DNA of 64,000 nt from Pseudomonas putida. GTDB lineage: Bacteria > Pseudomonadota > Gammaproteobacteria > Pseudomonadales > Pseudomonadaceae. The stretch is from assembly GCF_001941965.1 (NCBI RefSeq), contig NZ_MKZO01000036.1:124001-188000 (forward strand), given 5' to 3'. Positions 1 through 11,106 of this stretch are shown here, piece after piece (the first letter of the stretch is position 1; every line of letters starts with the position of its first letter). The notes beneath the pieces were generated by a model. That model was given only the letters and a program-made list of their open reading frames with translations, did no database searches and had not been told where the DNA came from. The translations under genes and the position numbers were made by a program.

Positions 1-78
1 GAATCGGCCTGACCCCGGGCGGAGTACACTGGCACAATGGGCAGCCTTGATGGCACCCGCCGGAACTGGAGCGACCTA

Positions 79-1284
79 ATGAGCGAAAGCGCCTTCGCAG
101 ACCGCATCGTGCAAAGCCTGCTGGACACCGATTTCTACAAGCTGACGATGATGCAGGCGGTGCTGCACAACTACCCCAACGTCGACGTCGAGTGGGAGTT
201 CCGCTGCCGCAATGGCGAGGACCTGCGCCCCTGGCTGGGGCAGATCCGTGCACAGATCGAGCGCCTCAGCGACCTGAGCATCAGTGACGAGCAACTGGGC
301 TTCCTCGAACAGATCAGCTTCATGAAGCCGGATTTCCTGCGTTTCCTCGGCCTGTTCCGCTTCAACCTGCGTTACCTCGACATGGGCATCGAGAACGACC
401 AGTTCTACCTGCGCATCAAGGGCCCCTGGCTGCACGTGATCCTCTTCGAAGTGCCGCTGCTGGCGATCGTCAGCGAGGTGCGCAACCGCAACCGTTATCC
501 ACAGGTGGTGCTGGGCGACGCCCGCGACCAACTGCTGCGCAAGTTCGACTGGCTGCGGGCCAATGCCAGCGAAGACGAGCTGGCCGGGCTGCAGGTCGCC
601 GATTTCGGCACCCGCCGGCGCTTCTCCTATGGCGTCCAGGAAGAAGTGGTGAAGGTGCTGAAGAGCGAGTTCCCGGCGCGCTTCGTCGGCACCAGCAACG
701 TGCACCTGGCATGGAAACTGGATATCAAGCCGCTGGGCACCATGGCCCATGAATGGATCATGGCCCACCAGCAGCTCGGCCCGCGCCTGATCGACAGCCA
801 GATCGCCGCCCTCGACTGCTGGGTCCGCGAGTACCGCGGCCTGCTCGGCATCGCCCTGACCGACTGCATCACCATGGATGCCTTCCTGCGCGATTTCGAC
901 CTGTACTTCGCCAAGCTGTTCGACGGCCTGCGCCACGACTCCGGGGATCCGGTGCTCTGGGCGGAAAAGGCCATCGCCCACTACCGCAAGCTCGGGATCG
1001 ACCCGATGACCAAGACCCTGGTGTTTTCCGATGGCCTCAACCTGCCGCGCTCCCTGGAAATATTCCGGGCGCTGCGCGGGCGGATCAATGTCAGCTTCGG
1101 CATCGGCACCAACCTGACCTGCGACATCCCCGGCGTGGCGCCGATGAGCATCGTGCTTAAAATGACCGACTGCAACGGCCAGCCGGTGGCGAAGATCTCC
1201 GATGAGGCCGCCAAGACCCAGTGCCGCGACGCCAATTTCGTCTCTTACCTGCGTCACGTTTTCCAAGTTCCCAGCGAGGAGTAA
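79..1284 (+). CDS. pncB: Nicotinate phosphoribosyltransferase
   Basis: Cytosolic enzyme of NAD salvage that joins nicotinate to PRPP with ATP hydrolysis, giving nicotinate mononucleotide. The 402-residue protein is full length for the family. It shows the N-terminal LLDTDFYKLTM signature, GTSNVHLA, and the GTMAHEWIM segment that carries the phosphorylatable histidine. An in-frame ATG lies 42 bases upstream, but the family N-terminus (MSESAFADRIV) and a GGAG about 7 bases before position 79 favour this start. nadE begins 3 bases after the stop, so the two salvage steps are almost certainly co-transcribed. Confidence 0.97.
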   Translation: MSESAFADRIVQSLLDTDFYKLTMMQAVLHNYPNVDVEWEFRCRNGEDLRPWLGQIRAQIERLSDLSISDEQLGFLEQISFMKPDFLRFLGLFRFNLRYLDMGIENDQFYLRIKGPWLHVILFEVPLLAIVSEVRNRNRYPQVVLGDARDQLLRKFDWLRANASEDELAGLQVADFGTRRRFSYGVQEEVVKVLKSEFPARFVGTSNVHLAWKLDIKPLGTMAHEWIMAHQQLGPRLIDSQIAALDCWVREYRGLLGIALTDCITMDAFLRDFDLYFAKLFDGLRHDSGDPVLWAEKAIAHYRKLGIDPMTKTLVFSDGLNLPRSLEIFRALRGRINVSFGIGTNLTCDIPGVAPMSIVLKMTDCNGQPVAKISDEAAKTQCRDANFVSYLRHVFQVPSEE

Positions 1285-1287
1285 CCC

Positions 1288-2115
1288 ATGCAAGCCGTCC
1301 AGCGAGAAATCGCCCAGCAGCTCAAGGTCCAGCCGCCATTCGCCGACCGCGCCGCCCTCGACGCCGAAGTCGCCCGGCGCGTCGCCTTTATCCAGCAATG
1401 CCTGAAGAATGCCGGGTTGAAGGTCCTGGTCCTGGGCATCAGCGGTGGCGTCGATTCGCTCACCGCCGCCCTGCTCGCCCAGCGCGCGGTCAATGAACTG
1501 CGCGAGCAGACCGGCGACCAGGCCTACCGCTTCATCGCCGTGCGCCTGCCGTACCACGTGCAGCACGACGAGCACGACGCCCAGGCCTGTATCGACTTCA
1601 TCAAGCCGGACGAACTGCACACGGTGAACATCGCCCCGGCGGTGCGCGCCCTGGCGGCCGAGGTCAAGGCCCTGGAAGGCGGCAAGCCGGCCATGGTGGA
1701 TTTCGTCGTCGGCAATACCAAGGCGCGGATGCGCATGGTGGCCCAGTACACCATCGCCGGTGCCCGCGCCGGCCTGGTGATCGGTACGGATCATGCTGCC
1801 GAAGCGGTGATGGGCTTCTTTACCAAGTTCGGTGACGGGTCCTGCGACCTGGCGCCGCTGAGTGGCCTGGTGAAAAACCAGGTGCGCTCGATCGCCCGCA
1901 GTTTCGGGGCGCCGGAGTCACTGGTGGAAAAGGTGCCGACCGCTGACCTGGAAGACCTCGAGCCGGGCAAGCCGGACGAAGCGTCCCACGGCGTGACCTA
2001 CGCACAGATCGACGCCTTCCTGCACGGCGAGCCGGTGAGCGAGGAAGCGTTCGGGATCATCAAGCGGACGTACGAGAAGACGCAGCACAAGCGGGAGATG
2101 CCGTTCGCGCCGTGA
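1288..2115 (+). CDS. nadE: NH3-dependent NAD+ synthetase
   Basis: Amidates nicotinate adenine dinucleotide to NAD+, the last step of the pathway fed by pncB immediately upstream. The 275-residue protein is the short, ammonia-dependent form with no glutaminase domain. The PP-loop ATP pyrophosphatase motif SGGVDS lies near residues 52-57, followed by the GNTKARMRM and GTDHAAEAVMGFFTKFGDG segments typical of bacterial NadE. A GCGAGGAG Shine-Dalgarno lies inside the end of pncB. A REP pair follows the stop and probably ends the unit. Confidence 0.97.
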   Translation: MQAVQREIAQQLKVQPPFADRAALDAEVARRVAFIQQCLKNAGLKVLVLGISGGVDSLTAALLAQRAVNELREQTGDQAYRFIAVRLPYHVQHDEHDAQACIDFIKPDELHTVNIAPAVRALAAEVKALEGGKPAMVDFVVGNTKARMRMVAQYTIAGARAGLVIGTDHAAEAVMGFFTKFGDGSCDLAPLSGLVKNQVRSIARSFGAPESLVEKVPTADLEDLEPGKPDEASHGVTYAQIDAFLHGEPVSEEAFGIIKRTYEKTQHKREMPFAP

Positions 2116-2120
2116 GAACA

Positions 2121-2180
2121 GCATCGCTGGCAAGCCAGCTCCCCAACGGACCTGTGGGAGCTGGCTTGCCAGCGATGAGG
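2121..2180. repeat. REPIN (two inverted REP sequences)
   Basis: Two inverted copies of the 24-mer core GTGGGAGCTGGCTTGCCAGCGATG face each other across about 10 bases. The left copy reads GCATCGCTGGCAAGCCAGCTCC. It sits between the convergent nadE and azu stops, a typical place for Pseudomonas REPINs. Such hairpins can protect mRNA 3' ends. Confidence 0.9.
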
Positions 2181-2201
2181 CCCTGAAGGCCCCTGAAGGA
2201 A

Positions 2202-2648
2202 TTACTTCAGTACGACAGCGCCCTTCATCATGCTGATGTGGCCCGGGAAGGTGCAGAAGAACTGGTAGTCCTGACCCGCTTCCAGCTTGGACACATCGAA
2301 GGTCACGGAGCTGGTTTCACCCGCGCCGATCAGCTTGGTGTGGGCAACGATGCGCGCATCGCTCTCATCCAGGTAACCACCGTCCAGGCCTTTGCCCATG
2401 CTGGCAGTGGCGATGGCAGGGGCGTCGGCAGCCTTGGCGATCACCAGGTTATGGCCCATGACGTTCTTCGGCAGGGTACCGGAGTGGGTCAGATCGACCG
2501 TGAACTGCTTGCAGCTCTTGTCGATCACGATTTCCTTGGTGTTGTAGGACATCTGGTCGGTGGAGTCGACGGTGACCTTGCAATCCGCAGCCATTACCTG
2601 GGCACTGGCAAGGGTCAGCAGGGATACGGCAACAAACTTGGCAAACAT
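2202..2648 (-). CDS. azu: Azurin, periplasmic blue copper protein
   Basis: Periplasmic type-1 copper electron carrier linked to denitrification and redox stress. Of 148 residues, the first 20 (MFAKFVAVSLLTLASAQVMA) form a Sec signal peptide and leave a 128-residue mature protein, the usual azurin length. Copper ligands are visible: His in GHNLV, then Cys, His and Met in FFCTFPGHISMM. The disulfide cysteines (ADCKV and DKSCK) are present. An upstream in-frame extension is ignored because it would bury the signal peptide. The gene stands alone between convergent nadE and its own promoter region, which holds a candidate ANR site. Confidence 0.97.
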   Translation of the reverse strand: MFAKFVAVSLLTLASAQVMAADCKVTVDSTDQMSYNTKEIVIDKSCKQFTVDLTHSGTLPKNVMGHNLVIAKAADAPAIATASMGKGLDGGYLDESDARIVAHTKLIGAGETSSVTFDVSKLEAGQDYQFFCTFPGHISMMKGAVVLK

Positions 2649-2710
2649 TGTGAATCTCCATGGCAGGTTTTTTATTGAAATCAGACTGCCCCAACCAGCG
2701 CAGCGGACTG

Positions 2711-2724
2711 GTGACATGGGTCAA
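2711..2724 (-). promoter_or_regulatory. Candidate ANR/DNR (FNR-type) box for azu
   Basis: On the minus strand the sequence reads TTGAC-CCAT-GTCAC, one base off the FNR/ANR half-site pattern TTGAC-N4-GTCAA. It lies about 62 bases upstream of the azu start. Azurin is known to be oxygen-regulated through ANR in P. aeruginosa, so the placement fits. Assigned by eye only. Confidence 0.55.
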
Positions 2725-2843
2725 GGGTTAAGACCCTGAATCGGCAGTGAAATTCTCTATGGTGTCCATCAAGACAATCAACGTGCGCCATCATGCCCCT
2801 ATGACCGAGGATGGGACAACCTCTCATTTAGGAGTAGTACGAC

Positions 2844-2933
2844 ATGACCCTCGGCAATTTCATGCAAAGCCTCCTGGCCGCCTACGCCTGCGGTGCCACC
2901 GGCGCTGCCTGCGAGTTCTCCCGTCCGGAGTGA
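2844..2933 (+). CDS. Possible 29-residue small protein upstream of the LOG gene
   Basis: A short reading frame starts MTLGNFMQSLLAAYACGATG and ends CEFSRPE. It has a good Shine-Dalgarno (AGGAG at 2830-2834, 9 bases from the ATG). It lies 66 bases before the LOG-type gene on the same strand and shows no hit to a family I know. It has two cysteines and a short hydrophobic stretch. It could be a real micropeptide or leader, or chance; the ribosome site is the main support. Confidence 0.4.
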   Translation: MTLGNFMQSLLAAYACGATGAACEFSRPE

Positions 2934-2999
2934 AATACAAGACTTGGAACCAACGCCCCATGACCGTACCCTGTGGCCGTTTTCGACCCGGAGGAAGTC

Positions 3000-3587
3000 A
3001 TGTCCCTACGTTCCGTTTGTGTTTTCTGTGGCGCCAGCACCGGGGCCAGCCCGGTCTACCGTGAAGCCGCCATCGCCCTTGGCCAGGCCATCGCCAAACG
3101 CGGCCTGACCCTGGTCTACGGCGGTGGTGCCGTGGGCCTGATGGGTATCGTCGCCGATGCGGCCATGGCGGCTGGTGGCGAAGTGGTCGGGATCATCCCG
3201 GTCAGCCTGCAACGCGCCGAAATCGCCCACCCGGGCCTGACCCGCCTGGAAGTGGTCGACGGCATGCACGCCCGCAAGGCGCGCATGGCCGAACTGAGCG
3301 ATGCCTTTATCGCCCTGCCCGGCGGCCTGGGAACATTCGAAGAGCTGTTCGAAGTCTGGACCTGGGGCCAGTTCGGTTACCACGGCAAGCCGCTGGGCCT
3401 GCTGGAGGTCAATGGCTTCTACGAGAAACTCAGCGGCTTCCTCGACCATGTGGTCGCGGAAGGCTTCGTGCGCCCGCAACACCGCTCGATGCTGCAGATG
3501 AACGAACAGCCCGATGCCCTGCTCGACGCCCTGGCCGCCTGGGAGCCGGTGGTGCAGCCGAAATGGGTCGATCAGCCGCCGACCTGA
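3000..3587 (+). CDS. LOG-family cytokinin riboside 5'-monophosphate phosphoribohydrolase (TIGR00730)
   Basis: 195-residue Rossmann-fold protein of the LOG family, cytosolic. Family members cleave the N-glycosidic bond of (cytokinin) nucleoside monophosphates; the physiological substrate in Pseudomonas is uncertain. The family signature PGGLGTFEE is near residues 108-116, with VYGGGAVGLMG near the N-terminus and the conserved R/K around the MHARKARMAE segment. The start at 3000 follows GGAGGAAGTC, better than the in-frame ATG 27 bases upstream. The equivalent gene also lies next to azu in P. aeruginosa. Confidence 0.9.
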   Translation: MSLRSVCVFCGASTGASPVYREAAIALGQAIAKRGLTLVYGGGAVGLMGIVADAAMAAGGEVVGIIPVSLQRAEIAHPGLTRLEVVDGMHARKARMAELSDAFIALPGGLGTFEELFEVWTWGQFGYHGKPLGLLEVNGFYEKLSGFLDHVVAEGFVRPQHRSMLQMNEQPDALLDALAAWEPVVQPKWVDQPPT

Positions 3588-4477
3588 TCCTCCAGCGGCA
3601 GCACCGTCACCCGCACCTCGGGGTCGTGGCTGCCGCCGCCGAGGATCACCCCGCGCAGGGGTGAGACATCGGCGAAATCACGGCCCCAACCGAGGGTGAT
3701 GTGCTCCAGCGCCGGCAGCAGGTTGTTGGTGGGATCGAAGTCCACCCAGCCATGCCGGGGGCAGAACACCGAGACCCAGGCATGGGAGGCGTCGGCGCCG
3801 ATCAGCCTGGCCTGCCCGGGCGGCGGCTGGGTCAGCAGGTAGCCGCTGACATAGCGCGCCGCCAGCCCCCGCGAACGCAGGCAAGCGAGCATCAGGTGGG
3901 CGAAGTCCTGGCAGACCCCGCGACGTCGCTCCAGCACCTCCACCAGCGGCGTGGCGACCTGGGTCGCGGCGGCATCGAAGGTGAATTCGCGGAAAATCCT
4001 GTCCATCAGCGCCCACACCGCCTCCAGCAACGGTACACCGGGGCCGAAGCAAGGCTCGGAGAACGCCACGAAACGTTTTTTCAGACGCACGAAGGGCGAT
4101 TCGAAACGGTAGCGGCTGGCCTCCAGAACGACCGGGGACAGCGCCTGACGCGAATAGGCCAGGGCCTCCCGCGCCTGCTCCCAGGCCGGTGAGGCGGCAA
4201 GGACTGGCTGCCGGCGCGGCAGGACTTCGATGCGCACGCGGGTGCTGACCTTCAGTTCATCGTGCTGGTACTCCAGGCCCAGGCGGGTCAGCGGGTTGCC
4301 GAATATATCCTGCTCATCGCGGCGCCGGGTCGGCAGCGGACTCACCTCCAGCACCCGCTCCTCGCAACGCTGCCAGGCACACTCCCGCGGCCACAGGTGC
4401 ACCAACTGCTGAGCCAGGGACACCGGGCTGGCGTAGCGGTAATGGGTGTCGTGAAGAATCTGGTAACGCGCACTCAT
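3572..4477 (-). CDS. Transglutaminase-like cysteine protease family protein
   Basis: 301-residue cytosolic protein with an N-terminal transglutaminase beta-sandwich domain (opening MSARYQILHDTHYRY) and a transglutaminase-like catalytic core. The Cys of RRGVCQDFAHL, the His of DASHAWVSV and the Asp of WVDFDPTNN form the triad. Its start overlaps the stop of the upstream ATP-grasp/alpha-E gene (TGATG), so the two are translationally coupled. This pairing is widespread in bacteria and is suspected of making or trimming peptide-like bonds, but the substrate is unknown. It converges with the LOG gene with a 16-base overlap of the 3' ends. Confidence 0.88.
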   Translation of the reverse strand: MSARYQILHDTHYRYASPVSLAQQLVHLWPRECAWQRCEERVLEVSPLPTRRRDEQDIFGNPLTRLGLEYQHDELKVSTRVRIEVLPRRQPVLAASPAWEQAREALAYSRQALSPVVLEASRYRFESPFVRLKKRFVAFSEPCFGPGVPLLEAVWALMDRIFREFTFDAAATQVATPLVEVLERRRGVCQDFAHLMLACLRSRGLAARYVSGYLLTQPPPGQARLIGADASHAWVSVFCPRHGWVDFDPTNNLLPALEHITLGWGRDFADVSPLRGVILGGGSHDPEVRVTVLPLEDQVGG

Positions 4478-6981
4478 CAGGAGGACACCGTCTGCTGGCT
4501 GATATCGACATGGGCGAAATGGCGCAGGGCCAGGCGCTCGGCGGCGGCTTCGGCGCCCGAGGCGATCCGTTCGAGCATCGCGGCCAGCCCCTCCAGCACC
4601 GCCTGCAGGCTGGCCTCGCCAAACAACGGGTCTTCCAGACTGCGCAGGTCGAAACGCTTCAAGCGCTCGGCCAGCTCGCTCAGCTCGGCCTCCGCCGGGC
4701 TGCGCAGGCGCTCCAGCGAACGCAATAGCGAGCGCAACTGGAACAGCACGCCATGGGGGTTCTGCTCGTCCAGCAGCAGCAGGTCCAATGCCGGAACCAG
4801 TTGCGCCACCGCCAGGTAACGGGAGCGGTAGGTGATGCTGCTGTTGGCCAGTTCCAGCAGCCATTCCAGGCCGGCCTGGTCGGTCGCCGCCGGGCCGCGC
4901 AGGAAGCCGGCGAGGCTGCCGCTCAGGGCGTGCAGGCGCTCGATCCGCCGCCCGGTCAGGAGGAAGCGCCAGCCTTCGTCACGGGTCATGTCGTCCAGGG
5001 CGAAACCGGACAGCGCCGCCATCGACAGGATCAGGCGGTTGAGGAAATCCAGCAGTTCGGTGAAGTCGGCGGAGAGGTCGTCAAGGCGCTGGGCCTCCCG
5101 TTGCAGTTCGCTCAAGGCCTGCCAGTTCTCCCGCGACAGTTTGCCCCGCACCTGCCCCGCCGCCCATTGCAGGCGTTGCAGGTTGGCCCGCAGGCTGAAG
5201 CCCCAGTTCGGGTCGAGCAGGGCTGTGCGCAGGCGGGTGTCGAGGGTCCCCTCCTCCGGCAGCAGTTCGAGCTGTTCGGCCAGTTGCACCGCCGCCTCCA
5301 GCGCTTGCGGTGAGTCACCGTCGAGGTAACGCCCAAGCAGGATCCGCAGCAGCCGGGCGCTGGCATCGCAACGTTCGCAATAGCGGCCGAACCAGAACAG
5401 GTTTTCCACCACCCGCGAGGGCAAGTAGGGATCCGCACGCACCAGGTCGGCCACACCAAGACTGCGACTGACCTGCCACCGCTCGCCCCGTGCCGGGCGC
5501 TCGCCGAGGACCCAGGTGTCCTTGCTGGCACCGCCGCGCTGCATCGAGACCACCTCGGCATCGGCCTGCGCCGCCACCCGGGTCAGGCCGCCCGGCAGGA
5601 CCCGCCAACCCTCGGCGTCGGCCACGGCGTAGACGCGCATGCCCACCGGACGATCCTCCAGACCGCCGCCCTGCCAGACCGGCGCCTGGGACAGTTGCGC
5701 CAGTTCCTGGGCGACATAGGCATAAGGGCGCGCCCGCAGGCGTTCGGCCAAGGCCTGGCGCTGGGCCTCGTCCAGATCCCGCCCCAGCAGTGGCTGGAAG
5801 CTTTGCGAGGGGAAGGCGGGCTTGAACAGCAGGTCCGGCATCTTCTCCAGGGCCTGCTCCAGCGCCGCCGGCTCGCCGCACCACCAACTGGCGATGGACG
5901 GCAGGATCAGTTCTTCACCCAGCAGGCGCTGGCTGATCCCCGGCAGGAAGCCCGGCAGTCCGGGTGACTCCAGCACCCCGCTGCCCAGGGCATTGGCCAC
6001 CAGCACGCGGCCCTGGCGCACAGCGTCCAGCAGGCCGGGCACGCCGAGCGCGGAGTCGGTGCGCAGTTCGAGGGGATCGCAGAAATCGTCGTCGAGCCGA
6101 CGCAGGATCGCGTGGACCCGGCGCAAGCCGCTGAGGGTCTTGAGGTAGACGGTGCCATCGCGCACGGTCAGGTCGCTGCCTTCGACCAGTGGATAACCCA
6201 GCTGGCGGGCGAGGAAGAGATGTTCGAACCAGCTTTCGTTGAAGCGGCCCGGGGTCAGGAGTACCACCAGGGGTGTTTCCCGTCCGCAAGGAGCCTGGCG
6301 TGCCAGGGTCTGTTGCAGGGTGCGGAAGAAGCCGGCCAGATGCTGCACGTGCAGGTCGCGGTACAGCTCGGGGAAGGCCCGGGAAACCACGGTGCGGTTT
6401 TCCAGGGCGTAGCCGGCGCCGGAGGGGGCCTGGGTGCGGTCGGCGGTGACCCACCAGCGTCCGTCGGGACCGCGGGCCAGGTCGGCGGCGTAGATATGCA
6501 GCCAGGTCTGCCCGGGGACCTCGATGCCCTGGCAGGGCCAGAGGAAGTTGTTGTGGCCAAAGACCAGCTCGGCGGGCAGCAAACCCTCGGCGATCAGTTG
6601 CTGCGGCCCGTAGATATCCGCGAGTACGCCATTGAGCACCTGCGCACGCTGGGCGATGCCCCGAGCCAGTTCGTCCCATTCGGCGGCGGGGATGACCTGG
6701 GGCAGCAGGTCCAGTTCCCAAGGGCGGTCGGCGCCGTCCGGGTCGGCGTAGATGTTGTAGGTGACGCCGTTTTCCCGCAGTTGCCGGTTGAGCAGGGACT
6801 GGCGCTGGGTCAGTTGCTGCGTGCCGCTGCGTTGCAGGTGGGCGAGCAGCTCCTGCCAGTGCGGACGCACGCTGCCGTCGACGGCCAGCATTTCATGCCA
6901 GGTCGCGGGGCTTGGGGTCAGGGCATCCAGCAGGTCGGGCATCGGGGCGCTCACAGGGGAGTTGTGGGCGGGATGCGGCAA
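4477..6981 (-). CDS. Circularly permuted ATP-grasp plus alpha-E domain fusion protein
   Basis: 834-residue fusion. Residues 1 to about 490 match the circularly permuted ATP-grasp family (NGVTYNIYADPDG, VFGHNNFLWPCQGIEV, LVVLLTPGRFNESWFEH, VANALGSGVLESP, PSIASWWCGEP). Residues from about 510 onward (PSRVVENLFWFGRYCERCDASARLL) are an all-helical alpha-E domain. In many genomes these are separate genes next to a transglutaminase-like gene; here they are one polypeptide coupled by TGATG to that transglutaminase. An ATP-dependent ligase forming amide or ester bonds is likely, substrate unknown. An alternative start is Met14 (MPDLLDAL). Confidence 0.87.
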   Translation of the reverse strand: MPHPAHNSPVSAPMPDLLDALTPSPATWHEMLAVDGSVRPHWQELLAHLQRSGTQQLTQRQSLLNRQLRENGVTYNIYADPDGADRPWELDLLPQVIPAAEWDELARGIAQRAQVLNGVLADIYGPQQLIAEGLLPAELVFGHNNFLWPCQGIEVPGQTWLHIYAADLARGPDGRWWVTADRTQAPSGAGYALENRTVVSRAFPELYRDLHVQHLAGFFRTLQQTLARQAPCGRETPLVVLLTPGRFNESWFEHLFLARQLGYPLVEGSDLTVRDGTVYLKTLSGLRRVHAILRRLDDDFCDPLELRTDSALGVPGLLDAVRQGRVLVANALGSGVLESPGLPGFLPGISQRLLGEELILPSIASWWCGEPAALEQALEKMPDLLFKPAFPSQSFQPLLGRDLDEAQRQALAERLRARPYAYVAQELAQLSQAPVWQGGGLEDRPVGMRVYAVADAEGWRVLPGGLTRVAAQADAEVVSMQRGGASKDTWVLGERPARGERWQVSRSLGVADLVRADPYLPSRVVENLFWFGRYCERCDASARLLRILLGRYLDGDSPQALEAAVQLAEQLELLPEEGTLDTRLRTALLDPNWGFSLRANLQRLQWAAGQVRGKLSRENWQALSELQREAQRLDDLSADFTELLDFLNRLILSMAALSGFALDDMTRDEGWRFLLTGRRIERLHALSGSLAGFLRGPAATDQAGLEWLLELANSSITYRSRYLAVAQLVPALDLLLLDEQNPHGVLFQLRSLLRSLERLRSPAEAELSELAERLKRFDLRSLEDPLFGEASLQAVLEGLAAMLERIASGAEAAAERLALRHFAHVDISQQTVSS

Positions 6982-7016
6982 GAGTTATGCCAGTGGCTTT
7001 TCCGGTGTCTGGTCTG

Positions 7017-7116
7017 GCCTCATCGCTGGCAAGCCAGCTCCCACAGGGTTCCATGCCAGCCACAAAATGCTGGCCCGGCGCGATCCTTGTGGGAGCTGGC
7101 TTGCCAGCGATGAGGC
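7017..7116. repeat. REPIN between ygiQ and the ATP-grasp gene
   Basis: Inverted REP pair: GCCTCATCGCTGGCAAGCC at the left and GTGGGAGCTGGCTTGCCAGC at the right, about 40 bases of loop between them. Same family as the other elements in the window. Confidence 0.9.
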
Positions 7117-7156
7117 TCTCGGCACCTTGCACCGGATAGGTGCAATGAGGGGCTTC

Positions 7157-7180
7157 ATGACGGGGCGCTGGCCCCGTCAT
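7157..7180 (-). terminator. Hairpin just after ygiQ
   Basis: Perfect 10-bp stem ATGACGGGGC/GCCCCGTCAT with a 4-base loop, 6 bases beyond the ygiQ stop. There is no clean U-run on the minus strand, so termination is plausible but not certain. Confidence 0.45.
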
Positions 7181-7185
7181 GGGGC

Positions 7186-9492
<2,307 letters not shown>

Positions 9493-9598
9493 GTCAGTGA
9501 CCGGTTTTTTTGGAAGGCGGGAAAATCACGGGCGCGGAGAATAGCACAAAAATTGACCAATTCCGACGCTGAAGGTCGGAATTGGTCAGGCGACGTTC

Positions 9599-10996
9599 TT
9601 ACTCGTCGTCGTCGAAGTTGTAGCTGCCCGGGGCGAGGTTCTCGAAGCGGGTGTACTTGCCGATGAAGGCCAGGCGGATGAAGCCGATCGGACCGTTCCG
9701 CTGCTTGCCGATGATGATCTCGGCGATGCCCTTGTGCTCGGTCTCGGGGTGATACACCTCGTCACGGTAGACGAACATGATCACGTCGGCGTCCTGCTCG
9801 ATCGCTCCGGATTCCCGCAAGTCGGAGTTCACCGGGCGCTTGTTGGGCCGTTGCTCCAGGGAGCGGTTGAGCTGCGACAGGGCGATGACCGGGCAGTTGA
9901 ATTCCTTGGCCAGGGCCTTGAGGGACCGGGAGATCTCGGAAATCTCGTTGGTCCGGTTGTCGCCACTGGAACCGGGGATCTGCATCAACTGCAGGTAGTC
10001 GATCATGATCATGGCGATATCGCCATGCTCGCGGACCAGGCGACGGGTCCGCGCGCGCATTTCCGACGGGCTGATGCCGGCGGTATCGTCGATGAACAGC
10101 TTGCGGTCGTTGAGCAGGTTGACCGCCGAGGTCAGGCGCGGCCAGTCGTCGTCGTCCAGCTGGCCGGAACGCACCTTGGTCTGGTCGATGCGGCCGAGGG
10201 ACGAGAGCATACGCATGATCAGCGATTCGCCTGGCATCTCCAGGGAGTAAACCAGCACCGCCTTGTCGCTGCGCAGCACGGCGTTTTCCACCAGGTTCAT
10301 GGCGAAGGTGGTCTTGCCCATCGACGGACGGCCGGCGACGATGATCAGGTCGGCCGGCTGCAGGCCGCTGGTCTTCTCGTCGAGGTCGGTGTAGCCGGTG
10401 GACAGGCCGGTGATCTCGCTGTCGGAGTTGAACAGCGTGTCGATGCGGTCGATGGCCTTGGTCAGCAGTTCGTTGACGCCCACCGGGCCGCCGGTCTTCG
10501 GGCGGGCTTCGGCGATCTGGAAGATCTGCCGTTCGGCTTCGTCGAGGATCTCTTCGGCGTTGCGCCCTTGCGGGTTGAAGGCGCTGTCGGCGATGTCGTT
10601 GCTGATGCTGATCAGTTGGCGCAGGGTCGAACGCTCGCGAATGATCTGCGCATAGGCCTTGATGTTGGCCACCGACGGGGTGTTCTTCGCCAGTTCGCCG
10701 AGGTAGCCGAGGCCACCGACCTGGGTGCTCAGGCCTTCCTTGTCCAGCTGCTCGTGCAGGGTGACCACGTCGAACGGGACGTTCTGGTCCACCAGCTTGT
10801 GGATGGCGCGGAAGATCAGGCGGTGGTCATGCCGGTAGAAGTCGCCATCGGAGACTTGATCGAGCACGCGCTCCCAGGCGTTGTTGTCCAGCATCAGGCC
10901 ACCGAGCACGGCCTGTTCGGCCTCGATGGAATGCGGCGGCACCTTCAGCGCGGCGGTTTGCAGATCATATTGCTCTGGGGCGGTTATCTCGTTCAT
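9599..10996 (-). CDS. dnaB: Replicative DNA helicase DnaB
   Basis: Hexameric 5'-3' helicase of the replisome. 465 residues from MNEITAPEQYDLQ. The N-terminal DnaG-interacting domain (EAEQAVLGGLMLDNNAWERV) is followed by a RecA-like motor with Walker A GRPSMGKTTFAMN and Walker B IMIDYLQLM. A GTG two codons upstream could also start it, but the ATG gives the family N-terminus. It lies downstream of rplI beyond a strong terminator, the arrangement seen in other pseudomonads. No intein insertion is present in the motor domain. Confidence 0.98.
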   Translation of the reverse strand: MNEITAPEQYDLQTAALKVPPHSIEAEQAVLGGLMLDNNAWERVLDQVSDGDFYRHDHRLIFRAIHKLVDQNVPFDVVTLHEQLDKEGLSTQVGGLGYLGELAKNTPSVANIKAYAQIIRERSTLRQLISISNDIADSAFNPQGRNAEEILDEAERQIFQIAEARPKTGGPVGVNELLTKAIDRIDTLFNSDSEITGLSTGYTDLDEKTSGLQPADLIIVAGRPSMGKTTFAMNLVENAVLRSDKAVLVYSLEMPGESLIMRMLSSLGRIDQTKVRSGQLDDDDWPRLTSAVNLLNDRKLFIDDTAGISPSEMRARTRRLVREHGDIAMIMIDYLQLMQIPGSSGDNRTNEISEISRSLKALAKEFNCPVIALSQLNRSLEQRPNKRPVNSDLRESGAIEQDADVIMFVYRDEVYHPETEHKGIAEIIIGKQRNGPIGFIRLAFIGKYTRFENLAPGSYNFDDDE

Positions 10997-11019
10997 GGCC
11001 ACCTGGAAATCTGGGGGGT

Positions 11020-11062
11020 GAAAAAGACAAAGGGCACGACCTGCAATGCAGGATCGTGCCCG
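11020..11062 (-). terminator. Rho-independent terminator after rplI
   Basis: On the minus strand GGGCACGA pairs with TCGTGCCC, with an inner CCTGCA/TGCAGG stem, followed by TTTGTCTTTTT. It ends the rpsF-rpsR-rplI transcript before dnaB. Confidence 0.85.
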
Positions 11063-11070
11063 ATGTTAAC

Positions 11071-11095
11071 CGGCTGTTCCCGAAGGAACCAGCCG
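11071..11095 (-). terminator. Additional hairpin between rplI stop and terminator
   Basis: CGGCTGTTCC and GGAACCAGCCG pair around a 4-base loop, 11 bases after the rplI stop. It lacks its own U-run and may stabilise the 3' end. Confidence 0.4.
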
Positions 11096-11106
11096 ATCGA
11101 TACAGC

